The notes beneath the pieces are model-generated. The model did not search any database and was not told the origin of the DNA. It saw only the letters and a list, made by a program, of their open reading frames with translations. Positions 35,458 through 44,715 of a stretch of 64,000 nucleotides of DNA are shown here, in pieces. Source of the stretch: Rahnella victoriana (GTDB lineage Bacteria > Pseudomonadota > Gammaproteobacteria > Enterobacterales > Enterobacteriaceae); NCBI RefSeq assembly GCF_004330295.1, contig NZ_SJOJ01000006.1, forward strand, positions 124,001-188,000, in the 5' to 3' direction. Numbering within the stretch: the first letter of the stretch is position 1; each line of letters starts with the position of its first letter. The position numbers and the translations under genes were made by a program.

Positions 35458-36666
35458 ATGTCTGCTGAATTTCTTGCACCGCGTTTACGCCGCGTGCGCC
35501 CTTCGCCGACTGCGGCGATTTCCGACCAGGTTCGCGCGCTGAGCGCGGAAGGGACAGATGTCATTAACCTTGGCGAAGGTGAACTGGATTTCGATACGCC
35601 TGAGCATATTAAGCAGGCAGGCATCGACGCGATTGTACAAGGTGACACAAAATACACCGCCGTTGCCGGTACCGCCGCGCTCAAACAGGCCATCATCTCT
35701 AAGTTTAATCGCGAAAACAGGATCAGCTACCGTCCGGAGGAAGTCATTGCAGGCAGCGGTGCCAAGCAGTTGATCTTCAATGCACTTTTAGCCACCGTTT
35801 CGGCGGGCGATGAGGTGATTATTCCTGCGCCCTACTGGGTGTCTTATCCGGATATGGTGACGCTCGCAGAAGGCGAATCGAAGAAGGTTGCCTGTCTGGA
35901 AACTCATGGCTGGAAGTTGCAGCCTGAAGATCTGGCCGCGGCGATCACCCCGAAGACCCGCTGGGTGATCCTCAATTCCCCTAACAACCCGACCGGCGCC
36001 GTATATTCCGCCGACGAACTCCGCGCGCTGGCCGCCGTTCTGCTGGACCATCCCCATGTGCTGGTGATGGCAGACGATATTTATGAGCAGATCTGTTTCG
36101 TGCCCGGCACGTTCGCCACCCTGGCGGAAGCCGAACCGCGTCTGAAAGACCGGCTCCTGACCATCAACGGCGTATCCAAAGGCTATTCGATGACAGGCTG
36201 GCGTCTGGGTTATGCGGGCGGTCCGGCGTGGCTGATTTCAGCGATGCAAATTTTGCAGTCGCAAAGTACGTCCAACCCCAGCTCGATTTCTCAGGCAGCG
36301 ACCGTGGCCGCACTGGAACAGGGCAGCGAATTCATCACCGAATGGATCGACATCCTGACCCGCCGCCGTACCCTGATTATGGATTGCATCAATGACGTTG
36401 ATGGCCTGAGTGCGCAAGTGCCGCCGGGGGCATTTTACGTGTTCGCCAACTGCCAGGGCATGACAGGCAAAACCACGCCTTCCGGTGACATCATTCACAC
36501 TGATGAAGATTTTGCGGCTTATCTGCTGAAATCGGCCCATGTCGCCACCCTTCAGGGCTCTGCGTTTGGCGCACCGGGGTATTTACGCATTGCCTACGCC
36601 ATTGATGACAGCCGTTTACAGGAAGCCTGCACGCGGATCAGCCGTGCGTGCCGTGAACTGCGTTAA
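35458..36666 (+). CDS. Class I PLP-dependent aminotransferase (aspartate/aromatic type)
   Basis: 402 residues, fold-type I subgroup close to AspB/AraT enzymes. INLGEGELDFDTPEHIKQAG start, TAVAGTAALKQAI, SPNNPTGAVY, MADDIYEQICF (ring Asp), Schiff-base Lys in INGVSKGYSMTGWRLGYAGG and the carboxylate-binding Arg in GYLRIAYA. It moves an amino group between an amino acid and a 2-oxo acid in the cytoplasm; substrate range cannot be read. Its promoter region (35255-35457) is shared with the divergent amidotransferase gene, so the two might act together. Confidence 0.88.
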   Translation: MSAEFLAPRLRRVRPSPTAAISDQVRALSAEGTDVINLGEGELDFDTPEHIKQAGIDAIVQGDTKYTAVAGTAALKQAIISKFNRENRISYRPEEVIAGSGAKQLIFNALLATVSAGDEVIIPAPYWVSYPDMVTLAEGESKKVACLETHGWKLQPEDLAAAITPKTRWVILNSPNNPTGAVYSADELRALAAVLLDHPHVLVMADDIYEQICFVPGTFATLAEAEPRLKDRLLTINGVSKGYSMTGWRLGYAGGPAWLISAMQILQSQSTSNPSSISQAATVAALEQGSEFITEWIDILTRRRTLIMDCINDVDGLSAQVPPGAFYVFANCQGMTGKTTPSGDIIHTDEDFAAYLLKSAHVATLQGSAFGAPGYLRIAYAIDDSRLQEACTRISRACRELR

Positions 36667-36675
36667 TGCTGAAAA

Positions 36676-36707
36676 GGCCTGTCTGATGCCGGAAACAGGC
36701 CATTTTG
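36676..36707 (+). terminator. Terminator after the aminotransferase gene
   Basis: GGCCTGT / ACAGGCC stem with a 12-base loop, followed by ATTTTGA; the T run is short. Confidence 0.65.
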
Positions 36708-36769
36708 ACTCTATTCTCAACAACTTGACTAAAGTATCAGCAAACGCACGCATTTATGCAGTTTCCCCT

Positions 36770-36798
36770 TTGACATGCCACGGGGCACTCGCTATTAT
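36770..36798 (+). promoter_or_regulatory. Strong sigma-70 promoter of tRNA-Asn
   Basis: TTGACA (36770-36775), exactly 17 bases, TATTAT (36793-36798), with a GC-rich start region, 18 bases before the tRNA. Confidence 0.88.
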
Positions 36799-36816
36799 TC
36801 GCCCCGTTCACACGAT

Positions 36817-36892
36817 TCCTCTGTAGTTCAGTCGGTAGAACGGCGGACTGTTAATCCGTATGTCACTGGTTCGAGTCCAGTCAGAGGAGCCA
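36817..36892 (+). tRNA. tRNA-Asn (anticodon GTT)
   Basis: 76-base tRNA with encoded CCA: acceptor TCCTCTG / CAGAGGA, anticodon loop CTGTTAA, T arm CTGG-TTCGAGT-CCAG, discriminator G. E. coli asn tRNAs sit in the same shiA-amn neighbourhood. Confidence 0.96.
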
Positions 36893-36900
36893 TATTAGAG

Positions 36901-36935
36901 AAGCCCGCTTAAGGAAACTTAAGCGGGCTTTTTGC
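36901..36935 (+). terminator. Rho-independent terminator after tRNA-Asn
   Basis: Thirteen-base-pair stem AAGCCCGCTTAAG / CTTAAGCGGGCTT with a GAAA loop and TTTTTGCTTTT tail. The stretch 36936-37123 to shiA shows no further feature. Confidence 0.9.
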
Positions 36936-37123
36936 TTTTGTTGCCCGCCATACTCACCTTTCCCTACGTAAATTTCCCTTTCACGTTGCAAAAGCGTTTT
37001 CACCCGCCCCCTGACGCTGTAGTCTCAGTAGCGGTTTTATCTTTGCGTCACGCAACATGCGCGCCCTTCCCGCGGATTTAATAACAAGAAATTCCAGAAA
37101 TTAGAGAAACTGACAGGAAAATT

Positions 37124-38443
37124 ATGGACTCCACGCTCGCTACCCCCCGCCCCGATGAGGAGATACCTTCATTTAATCGCGCCCGCCGCGCCGCCTGGGG
37201 AAGCTTCGTCGGCGCCGTAGTCGACTGGTTCGATTTTTTGCTCTACGGCATCACTGCGGCACTGGTTTTTAACAGCGAATTTTTCCCGCAAATCGACCCG
37301 GCAATGGGCACCCTCGCAGCATTTGCCACCTTCGGCGTCGGCTTTTTATTCCGTCCGCTGGGCGGGATTGTCTTTGGTCATTTCGGCGATCGTCTGGGAC
37401 GTAAACGGATGCTGATGATGACCGTCTGGATCATGGGCATTGCCACCGCGTGTATTGGCATTCTTCCCTCTTTCGCGGCGATTGGCTGGTGGGCGCCGGC
37501 GCTGCTGGTCACCTTACGTGCCATTCAGGGATTTGCCGTAGGCGGCGAATGGGGTGGCGCGGCGTTGCTGGCCGTGGAAAGTGCGCCTGCGGGTAAAAAG
37601 GCGTTCTACAGCAGCGGGATCCAGATGGGATATGGCGTCGGGTTGTTGCTCGCGACCGGACTGGTGTCCCTGATAAGCAGCCTGACCACCGACGCGCAGT
37701 TCCTGAACTGGGGCTGGCGTTTACCGTTTTTGTTCAGCGTGGTGCTGGTGCTGGGCGCACTGTGGGTACGTAACGGCATGGAAGAATCGGTCGAGTTTGA
37801 ACGTGCTCAGGAACAGCAGCCTAAAGAGGCGAAAAAACGTTTACCGGTATTCGAAGCCCTGATTCGCCATCCCGGCGCATTTTTGAAAATCATCCTTCTG
37901 CGCCTGTGCGAATTGCTGACGATGTACATTGTTACCGCGTTCGCGCTTAACTACTCGACGCATAACCTCGGGCTGTCGCGGGAACTGTTTCTGAATATCG
38001 GGCTGCTGGTCGGTGGTATCAGTTGCCTGACCATTCCCTTGTTTGCCTGGCTGGCGGATCGTTTCGGGCGTCGCCGCATCTATATTACCGGCGCATTAGT
38101 TGGCGCACTGAGTGCCTTCCCGTTCTTTATGGCGCTCGAAGCCCGTTCCATTGTCGGCGTGGTGATCTTCTCGCTGCTGCTGGCGAATATCGCCCACGAT
38201 ATGGTGGTGTGCGTCCAGCAACCGATGTTTACGGAAATGTTTGGCGCGGGTTACCGCTACAGCGGAGCCGGTGTGGGTTATCAGGTCGCCAGCGTTGTCG
38301 GCGGTGGATTTACTCCGTTTATTGCCGCCGCATTGCTGAACTTCTCCGGCGGTGAATGGCATTCCGTCGCCATTTATCTGATGGCGGGCTGTTTGCTCTC
38401 CGCCCTCACGGCAATGTTGATGAAAACGCCTCAGCCACACTGA
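37124..38443 (+). CDS. shiA: Shikimate transporter (MFS, metabolite:H+ symporter)
   Basis: 439 residues, 12 membrane segments, very close to E. coli ShiA from its first residues (MDSTLATPRPDEE) onward: GAVVDWFDFLLYGITAALVFN, the MFS loop GHFGDRLGRKR, RAIQGFAVGGEWGGAALLAVESAP, LRLCELLTMYIVTAFALNYST and NIAHDMVVCVQQPMFTEMFGA. It takes up shikimate and dehydroshikimate with protons. Position after tRNA-Asn and before amn is as in E. coli, except for the GST gene inserted here. Confidence 0.94.
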   Translation: MDSTLATPRPDEEIPSFNRARRAAWGSFVGAVVDWFDFLLYGITAALVFNSEFFPQIDPAMGTLAAFATFGVGFLFRPLGGIVFGHFGDRLGRKRMLMMTVWIMGIATACIGILPSFAAIGWWAPALLVTLRAIQGFAVGGEWGGAALLAVESAPAGKKAFYSSGIQMGYGVGLLLATGLVSLISSLTTDAQFLNWGWRLPFLFSVVLVLGALWVRNGMEESVEFERAQEQQPKEAKKRLPVFEALIRHPGAFLKIILLRLCELLTMYIVTAFALNYSTHNLGLSRELFLNIGLLVGGISCLTIPLFAWLADRFGRRRIYITGALVGALSAFPFFMALEARSIVGVVIFSLLLANIAHDMVVCVQQPMFTEMFGAGYRYSGAGVGYQVASVVGGGFTPFIAAALLNFSGGEWHSVAIYLMAGCLLSALTAMLMKTPQPH

Positions 38444-38456
38444 GCAGCAGACCATT

Positions 38457-38492
38457 AAAAAAGCCCGCTTAATCGGTTTTAAGCGGGCTTTC
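38457..38492. terminator. Bidirectional terminator between shiA and the GST gene
   Basis: AAGCCCGCTTAA / TTTAAGCGGGCTT stem, with A run on one side and T run on the other, serving both convergent genes. Its core equals that of the tRNA-Asn terminator at 36901. Confidence 0.85.
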
Positions 38493-38509
38493 TGGCATTT
38501 CAGACAGGG

Positions 38510-39151
38510 TTACACCACCCGCAACTCGTCATAAGACACCATCACATGTTCCGCAAACGCCGGGCGTAGTTTGAGCTTTTCATAATAGTGTTCGATTGCC
38601 GGATACGAAGGCCGTTCAATCGCAATATCAAAGTAGCGGTACAGACTGTGACCAAACTGAATATCGGCCAGTGAGAATGTACTTCCGGCAAGATAGCCAT
38701 GCCTGGCTATCTGCGCCTCGGCAATCGCCAGTTTCTTATTCAGGTTCTGCAATGATTTTTCTAATGCCTGATGATCCTGATCTTTCGCCGCCGTTCTCAC
38801 CACCATCCAGAACACCGGCGCGGTGAAATTCATCGCCACACCGATTTTTGCCCATTCAGTCCACTTATCGATTTCCGCCCGGCACTCCGCGTCTTTTGGC
38901 CAGAATTCATCCGCGCCGTATTTTCCTGCCAGATAACGCAGAATGGCACCGGTTTCCCACAACGGACTGCCTTCGCCATCGCGGATCACCGGCACCGTGC
39001 CATTGGGGTTCATCGCCAGAAATTCCGGCGTGTCATTGCCACCGTATTTGTGCCCGATATCAAACCGCTCGTACTCCAGCCCTAACTCGCCGATACACCA
39101 CATCAGTGCCTGAACATTTGACGATGTTTTTCTGCCCCATACCTGGATCAT
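38510..39151 (-). CDS. Glutathione S-transferase family protein
   Basis: 213 residues. Thioredoxin-like N-terminal domain (about 1-80) with WGRKTSSNVQALMWCIGELGLEYE (Ser10/Ser11 in the catalytic position), the cis-Pro glutathione site NPNGTVPVI (about 48-56) and ETGAILRYLA; helical C-terminal domain from about 90 with the conserved GSTFSLADIQFG. It probably conjugates glutathione to electrophiles, substrate unknown. It separates shiA from amn and points the other way. Confidence 0.88.
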   Translation of the reverse strand: MIQVWGRKTSSNVQALMWCIGELGLEYERFDIGHKYGGNDTPEFLAMNPNGTVPVIRDGEGSPLWETGAILRYLAGKYGADEFWPKDAECRAEIDKWTEWAKIGVAMNFTAPVFWMVVRTAAKDQDHQALEKSLQNLNKKLAIAEAQIARHGYLAGSTFSLADIQFGHSLYRYFDIAIERPSYPAIEHYYEKLKLRPAFAEHVMVSYDELRVV

Positions 39152-39278
39152 CTGCTTTCTCCTGTTCGTTCATAAAAGCGCCATCCGGCTTTTCTATCCT
39201 AATAAAACATTGGCGACGCCGGTCAGACAAGCCATATTTAGAGTGAATGATGATAAACGAAGAACCAAGGAAAAGCGT

Positions 39279-40727
39279 ATGGATAACAAGTCCCTCACCG
39301 CTTCACAGGCGATTGAGAAGCTCGAAGAGATGTATACCAACTCGGTAGCCGCCCTGCGGGATGCGATTAAAGATTTCATCGTTCAGGGAACGCTGCCGGA
39401 TATTGCCGCGCGTGCCGCCGGGCTGTTTGTTTATCCCGAACTGCGGGTCAGCTGGGACGGCGTAACGCCCGCCAAAAACCCGACCCGAGCCTATGGCCGC
39501 TTCTCTCATCCCGGACGTTATGCCAATACCATCACGCATCCGGAGTTGTTCCGCCATTACCTGCTGGAACAACTTTCCCTGCTGGAAGAGGAATACGACG
39601 CCGTGATTGAAGTGGTGCCGTCTCAGCAGGAAATCCCCTATTCGTACGTGATTGACGGCTCGGACCTGATGCTGGACCGTTCGATGAGCGCGGGGCTGGC
39701 GAAGCATTTTCCGACCACGGAACTGTCGCAAATTGGCGATGAAACGGCGGATGGCCTGCATTATCCCGGCGACATCTTCCCGCTGTCACATTTCAACGCA
39801 CTGCGCGCAGACTTCTCGCTGGCACGCCTGCGCCATTACACCGGCACGCTGATCGAACATTTTCAGCCCTATGTGCTGTTCACCAACTACACCCGCTACG
39901 TCGATGAATTTGTCAGCTGGGCCTGCGCGCAGATTGCCGATCCGGAAAGTCCGTATGAGGCACTGGCTTGTGCGGGCAGCGTGTTCATCACGGCGGAAAC
40001 GCAGAATCCTGAGCAGGCGGTGTCCGATCTGGCCTGGAAAAAACACCAGATGCCCGCCTATCATCTGATTGCCCGCGACGGTGCGGGGATTACGCTGGTC
40101 AATATCGGGGTCGGTCCGGCAAATGCCAAAACCATCTGTGATCATCTGGCGGTACTGCGCCCGCATGTCTGGCTGATGATTGGTCACTGCGGCGGATTGC
40201 GCGAAACGCAGTCGATCGGCGATTACGTACTGGCGCACGCCTATCTGCGTGACGATCATGTACTGGATGCGGTATTGCCGCCGGATATCCCTATTCCGAG
40301 CATTGCCGAAGTGCAGCGTGCGCTGTACGACGCCACCAAAATGATGAGCGGTATGCCCGGTGAACAGGTCAAACAACGGCTGCGAACCGGGACGGTGGTC
40401 ACCACCGATGACCGCAACTGGGAATTGCGCTATGCCGCGTCGGCGCTGCGTTTTAACCTCAGCCGCGCCGTCGCAGTCGATATGGAAAGCGCCACCATCG
40501 CCGCGCAGGGTTACCGTTTCCGGGTGCCTTACGGGACACTGCTTTGCGTGTCGGATAAACCGCTGCATGGCGAAATCAAGCTGCCGGGTCAGGCGAATAA
40601 ATTCTACGAAGGCGCAATCTCAGAACATCTGCAAATCGGTATCTGCGCCATCGACCTGTTACGCGCCGAGGGCGATCATCTGCATTCACGCAAATTGCGC
40701 ACGTTTAATGAACCGCCGTTCCGTTGA
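39279..40727 (+). CDS. amn: AMP nucleosidase
   Basis: 482 residues (E. coli 484), nearly collinear with the E. coli enzyme: YPELRVSWDGVTPAKNPTRAYGRFSHPG, LPLSHFNALRADFSLARLRHYTGT, NIGVGPANAKTICDHLAVLRPHVWLMIGHCGGLR, DDRNWELRYAASALRFNLSRAVAVDMESATIAAQGYRFRVPYGTLLCVSDKPLHGEIKLPGQANKFY. It splits AMP into adenine and ribose 5-phosphate to adjust adenylate levels. ATG 39279 is used, matching the E. coli N-terminus; the frame continues 5' without support. The phosphate control known in E. coli (Pho box) is not recognisable here. Confidence 0.96.
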   Translation: MDNKSLTASQAIEKLEEMYTNSVAALRDAIKDFIVQGTLPDIAARAAGLFVYPELRVSWDGVTPAKNPTRAYGRFSHPGRYANTITHPELFRHYLLEQLSLLEEEYDAVIEVVPSQQEIPYSYVIDGSDLMLDRSMSAGLAKHFPTTELSQIGDETADGLHYPGDIFPLSHFNALRADFSLARLRHYTGTLIEHFQPYVLFTNYTRYVDEFVSWACAQIADPESPYEALACAGSVFITAETQNPEQAVSDLAWKKHQMPAYHLIARDGAGITLVNIGVGPANAKTICDHLAVLRPHVWLMIGHCGGLRETQSIGDYVLAHAYLRDDHVLDAVLPPDIPIPSIAEVQRALYDATKMMSGMPGEQVKQRLRTGTVVTTDDRNWELRYAASALRFNLSRAVAVDMESATIAAQGYRFRVPYGTLLCVSDKPLHGEIKLPGQANKFYEGAISEHLQIGICAIDLLRAEGDHLHSRKLRTFNEPPFR

Positions 40728-40740
40728 TAACCACTCTGGC

Positions 40741-40864
40741 TCCCCTAAATAGTTCGTGTTGCAGGCAGGCGGCAAGTTTGATAATCCCGATGAGCTTACA
40801 TTAAGTAAGTGACTCGGGTTATTAAACGCAGCCAACGCATCTGCGGCACGAAATATGACGGGGA
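40741..40864 (+). repeat. ERIC element, diverged copy
   Basis: TCCCCTAAATAGTTCGTG start, then GCGGCAAGTTTGATAATCC, GATGAGCTTACAT, TAAGTAAGTGACTCGGGTTA, GCAGCCAACGCATCTGC and end GACGGGGAA. Same orientation as the copy at 11641 but with more substitutions and imperfect ends. It lies between amn and yeeO. Confidence 0.88.
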
Positions 40865-40959
40865 ATTAAGGATTTCCAAAAAAAGACTTTGCATATTGCA
40901 CAGTCTTTTACCATCATAAATTAAAACGCTGTTCTACTTTCTGCCACCCTGGAACTCTC

Positions 40960-42390
40960 TTGCAAAACGTCATCGTCTCTTTGCGCAAAGCCATCGAGCG
41001 CACGCCCTGGTATCCGAAACGGCGTTCTTACCGTACCTTGTTCTGGCGTGAGATTACGCCCCTCGCCGTCCCTATCTTCTTCGAGAATGCCTGCGTCCTG
41101 CTGATGGGGGTGCTCAGCACGTTTCTGGTCAGCTGGCTGGGTAAGGAAGCGATGGCGGGCGTAGGGCTTGCCGACAGTTTTAACATGGTGGTGATTTCCT
41201 TCTTCGCGGCGGTCGATCTCGGTACCACGGTGGTGGTGGCGTTCAGCCTCGGAAAACTCGATCACGAACGCGCCCGCGCCGCCGCCCGCCAGTCTCTGGC
41301 AATCATGACGGTGTTTGCCGTACTGCTGGCGATACTTTTGCAATTTTCCGGGCATGTGATCATCGACATGATCGCGGGCAATGCAGAACCTGAAGTGAAA
41401 GAACTGGCGCTGTCGTACCTGCAAATGAGCAGCTGGAGCTATCCGGCGGCAGCGATTGCGCTGATCGGTTCCGGCGCCCTGCGCGGTGCCGGTAACACCA
41501 AGATTCCGATGCTGCTCAATGGCGGCATGAACATCCTCAATCTGATGATCAGCAGCGTATTGATCTACGGCTGTTTCGGCTGGCACGGGCTGGGCTTTAT
41601 CGGTGCCGGTCTGGGGCTGACTATTGCGCGCTATATCGGGGCGATCGCAGTTATTTTTGTGCTGATGGTGGGGTTCAATCCATCGCTGAAAATCTCGCTC
41701 AAAAGCTACTTCCTGCCACTCAATACCAATATTCTGCGTGAAGTATTAGGCATTGGTATTCCTGCCAGTATCGAATCCGTGCTGTTTAACGGCGGTAAAC
41801 TCCTGACACAGGTTTTTGTCGCCGGCATGGGCACCAATGTCATCGCCGGTAACTTTATTGCCTTCTCCATTGCGGCACTGATTAACCTGCCAGGCAACGC
41901 GCTGGGGTCGGCATCGACCATTATCGTCGGAACCCGTCTGGGTAAAGGACAAATTGCGCAATCCGAGCGTCAGTTGCGGCATATTTTCTGGCTGTCCACC
42001 TTCGGGCTGTGCGTGCTGGCGTTCCTTTCTGTGCCCTTTGCCGGGCTACTGGCACGGTTTTATACCAATGAACAGGACGTTATCGACGTCGTCAAAATCC
42101 TGATCTGGCTGAATGCCGCCTTCATGCCATTCTGGGCCGCGTCGTGGGTGTTGCCGGCAGGCCTGAAAGGCGCGCGCGACGCACGCTTTACCATGTATGT
42201 GTCAATGCTCGGCATGTGGGGTTGTCGCATCGTGGTGGGCTATTTCCTCGGCATTGTTCTGGGCTTCGGCGTGGTCGGCATCTGGCTCGGCATGTTCCTC
42301 GACTGGATCGTGCGCGGCCTGTTCTTCTACTGGCGAATGGCCAGTGGCCGCTGGTTGTGGAAATACCCGAGAGCCAAAAAGACAGAATAA
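40960..42390 (+). CDS. yeeO: MATE-family efflux transporter, YeeO homologue
   Basis: 476 residues, 12 membrane segments in two MATE halves. From WYPKRRSYRTLFWREITPLAVPIFFENACVLLMGVLSTFLVSWLGKEAMAGVGLADSFNMV to the C-terminal WRMASGRWLWKYPR it parallels E. coli YeeO, reported to export flavins and dipeptides. The start is uncertain: the open frame begins at a TTG (40960) with only GGA nine bases upstream; E. coli YeeO has a longer, variable N-terminus. The location after amn matches E. coli. Confidence 0.9.
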   Translation: MQNVIVSLRKAIERTPWYPKRRSYRTLFWREITPLAVPIFFENACVLLMGVLSTFLVSWLGKEAMAGVGLADSFNMVVISFFAAVDLGTTVVVAFSLGKLDHERARAAARQSLAIMTVFAVLLAILLQFSGHVIIDMIAGNAEPEVKELALSYLQMSSWSYPAAAIALIGSGALRGAGNTKIPMLLNGGMNILNLMISSVLIYGCFGWHGLGFIGAGLGLTIARYIGAIAVIFVLMVGFNPSLKISLKSYFLPLNTNILREVLGIGIPASIESVLFNGGKLLTQVFVAGMGTNVIAGNFIAFSIAALINLPGNALGSASTIIVGTRLGKGQIAQSERQLRHIFWLSTFGLCVLAFLSVPFAGLLARFYTNEQDVIDVVKILIWLNAAFMPFWAASWVLPAGLKGARDARFTMYVSMLGMWGCRIVVGYFLGIVLGFGVVGIWLGMFLDWIVRGLFFYWRMASGRWLWKYPRAKKTE

Positions 42391-42400
42391 TCTTTTGCGT

Positions 42401-43090
42401 TTACGCCCGCCGGTACATCCGGCGGGGATGGCCGATCTTGCCGTAGAGCATTTCTACCCGCAAATCCCCTTTCTGCACACAATGCTCGAGATAACGGCGT
42501 GCCGTCGTTTTACTCAGTTTCGTTTCACTGACCACTTCATCCACCGAATAACAGCGTGGTTCTCCCTGTAAGAAGATGCCTTCCACCAGATTCAGCGTGT
42601 TTTCTTCAATGCCTTTGTTTCCCGCTTTCGGCGTGAAATCTTTTGCCTGAAGCTGATACAGGCTGTCTACGTTCTGCTGATCCACCACTTTCCATGCCCG
42701 CTGGGTCTGGCTGAACTGAATAAAGCGATCCAGCGATTGCTGGAGGCGGTTCCACGACACCGGTTTAAGAATGTAATCAAAAGCACCACAGCGGATCGCC
42801 TGACTACAGGTGTGCATATCACTGGCCGCCGTGATGAAAATGACCGAGCAGTGAGCCTTCTTAAACAGATCGTGTTCAATCAGCGAAATACCCTGTCCGT
42901 CCGGCAGATAATTATCCAGCAGTAATAACTGTGGACGCTTTTCTTCGATCAGCGCCCTTGCTTCCCGCAATGTGGACGCGACGCCGACCAGCCGCAGCCA
43001 GCGGTGATTATCAATAAGCTCGGCATACAGCCGGGCCAGCTGGTTTTCATCTTCCACAATCATTACGTCAATCATTTCGGCTTGCATCAT
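42401..43090 (-). CDS. citB: Response regulator of the citrate two-component system (CitB/DpiA)
   Basis: 229 residues. Receiver domain (about 6-125) with acidic pair Glu13/Asp14, phospho-acceptor Asp59 (LLLLDNYLPDG), Thr in FITAASD and Lys in LKPVSW; C-terminal winged helix-turn-helix (VDEVVSETKLSKTTARRYLEHC) of the DctR/DpiA type ending GKIGHPRRMYR. It should activate citS and the lyase genes when CitA senses citrate. It overlaps citA by four bases. Starts at 43090, 43087 or 43075 are possible; none has a decisive ribosome site. Confidence 0.92.
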   Translation of the reverse strand: MMQAEMIDVMIVEDENQLARLYAELIDNHRWLRLVGVASTLREARALIEEKRPQLLLLDNYLPDGQGISLIEHDLFKKAHCSVIFITAASDMHTCSQAIRCGAFDYILKPVSWNRLQQSLDRFIQFSQTQRAWKVVDQQNVDSLYQLQAKDFTPKAGNKGIEENTLNLVEGIFLQGEPRCYSVDEVVSETKLSKTTARRYLEHCVQKGDLRVEMLYGKIGHPRRMYRRA

Positions 43091-44715
43091 TTACTCTCTT
43101 CAAATTCCGTGACGTTGTCCGGGATAAAGACCGAAAACACCGCGCCGGTCGGCGGGTTATCCGAAACTTCAATAAAGCCACCCGCGTGGCTGACATAGCT
43201 GGCCACCAGATGCAGCCCCAGCCCGTGATCGCCCTGCGACTTGGAGGTCACGCCCAGCGTGAAAATCTGTTCCCGCCGCTCCTGTGCGATTCCGATGCCA
43301 TGGTCAGCGACTTCAATCACCAGCTCACTCGCGCCGGAAGCGATATAGACCTCAACCGGCCCCGCATCATGACCCCGCAACAATGTGGCTTCGATGGCGT
43401 TATCCAGCAGGTTGCCGATAATCGACATCAGCTCGGTTTCACTGAGTGCTACAGGCAACCGGGTTAACTCACAGGCCGGGTCAAAAGCCAGTTCAACGCC
43501 TTTTTCCCGCGCACGGGCGTATTTACCGAGCAACAGTCCGCACAGCCTTGGCGAGCAAAAGCGTGCCGAGACGAAATCCAGTAACTCCTGCGCCCCTTCT
43601 GACTGCGCTTCGATGTAGCGGATCGCCTCGTCATAGCGTCCCATGTGCAGCAACCCCGCCAGCGTCGCCGTCCAGTTAAGTTGCTCATGGCGCATGACGC
43701 GCAGGTTATCGGCATAACGCTGCACCTGACTGAGCTGAATACTGAGCCGGTCAATGTCGCTGCAATCGCGGAAGGTAATCACCCAGCCCTGCAGCTCATT
43801 TTCCAACATAATCCGTACACGGCTGGCGATCACCGTCAGGCTGTTGAACAGGCAGATCTCATCGTGGATGTCTTTTTCCAGCATCACCTGCGGGTCAAAG
43901 AAACTGACCGGTGCGATGACTTGCTGAAGTGGCAGGCCGCGCAGTTCACGGGATGGTGCATCCAGACCGAGCAATTTTTTAGCCGCCTGATTGATCACCG
44001 CGACACGAAACTGATCGTCAATGGCGATCACCCCTTCGTAGATCGATTCCATCAGGGCTTTTTGCTGTCTCACCAGCAGGCCGATTTCGCGTGGCTCCAG
44101 CGAGAACATCTGTTTTTTGATCGAGCGTGAAAAAAACCATGAGAAGGTGAACAGCGCCAGTAACAGCATGGCGGCCGCCAGCAGAATGCTGATCACTTTC
44201 TCAAGCGTCAGATTATTAATGTGGCTGGTGAGATAACCGACAGACACGATGCCGATCACCTGACCTTCAGCATTACGGATCGGCGCTTTACTGCGCAGCG
44301 ACAGCCCGATACCGCCCAGCCGGATGGTAGTCGTGCTTTTACCCGCCAGCACTTCTTCGTTATCACCGCCGACCAGCGTGGTACCGACCCGGTCGGCATA
44401 AATGGAATGAAACAGATGCATTGCCTTGCCGTCACCAATGACCATATAACTGGCGTCGCTGCGGGCAGAAATATTCCTCATCAAACTATTAATTTCCGTA
44501 ATATCCTTATTTTCCACTGCCGAGATTAAAGAGGGAATAAGTGCAATTTCTTCCGCCTGAACTTTTGCACGAATTCCCATATCTTCATATAACTGCCGCT
44601 GAATATCCTGATAGTAATAAACCCCCACGATGGAAAACAGCGCCATAAATAACACCATGAGATAAAGAAAAAGCTTTATCTGAAAAGAAGGCCGGAAACG
44701 CATCTGAACACTCAT
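43087..44715 (-). CDS. citA: Citrate sensor histidine kinase (CitA/DpiB)
   Basis: 542 residues. Membrane segment 1 (about 15-35), periplasmic PAS sensor (about 40-170: SARSDASYMVIGDGKAMHLFHSIYADRVGT and LRSKAPI, the citrate-pocket region), membrane segment 2 (173-195), cytoplasmic PAS (about 210-325), phospho-acceptor His343 (RVMRHEQLNW) and the ATPase domain with NLLDNAIEA, DHGIGI and GDHGLGLHL. It detects external citrate and phosphorylates CitB. Divergent from citS with 359 bases between. Confidence 0.93.
   Translation of the reverse strand: MSVQMRFRPSFQIKLFLYLMVLFMALFSIVGVYYYQDIQRQLYEDMGIRAKVQAEEIALIPSLISAVENKDITEINSLMRNISARSDASYMVIGDGKAMHLFHSIYADRVGTTLVGGDNEEVLAGKSTTTIRLGGIGLSLRSKAPIRNAEGQVIGIVSVGYLTSHINNLTLEKVISILLAAAMLLLALFTFSWFFSRSIKKQMFSLEPREIGLLVRQQKALMESIYEGVIAIDDQFRVAVINQAAKKLLGLDAPSRELRGLPLQQVIAPVSFFDPQVMLEKDIHDEICLFNSLTVIASRVRIMLENELQGWVITFRDCSDIDRLSIQLSQVQRYADNLRVMRHEQLNWTATLAGLLHMGRYDEAIRYIEAQSEGAQELLDFVSARFCSPRLCGLLLGKYARAREKGVELAFDPACELTRLPVALSETELMSIIGNLLDNAIEATLLRGHDAGPVEVYIASGASELVIEVADHGIGIAQERREQIFTLGVTSKSQGDHGLGLHLVASYVSHAGGFIEVSDNPPTGAVFSVFIPDNVTEFEESK

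Noticed and set aside
39786..40568. 260-codon frame antisense to amn
   Set aside because: Shadow of amn, whose sense product is nearly collinear with the E. coli enzyme.
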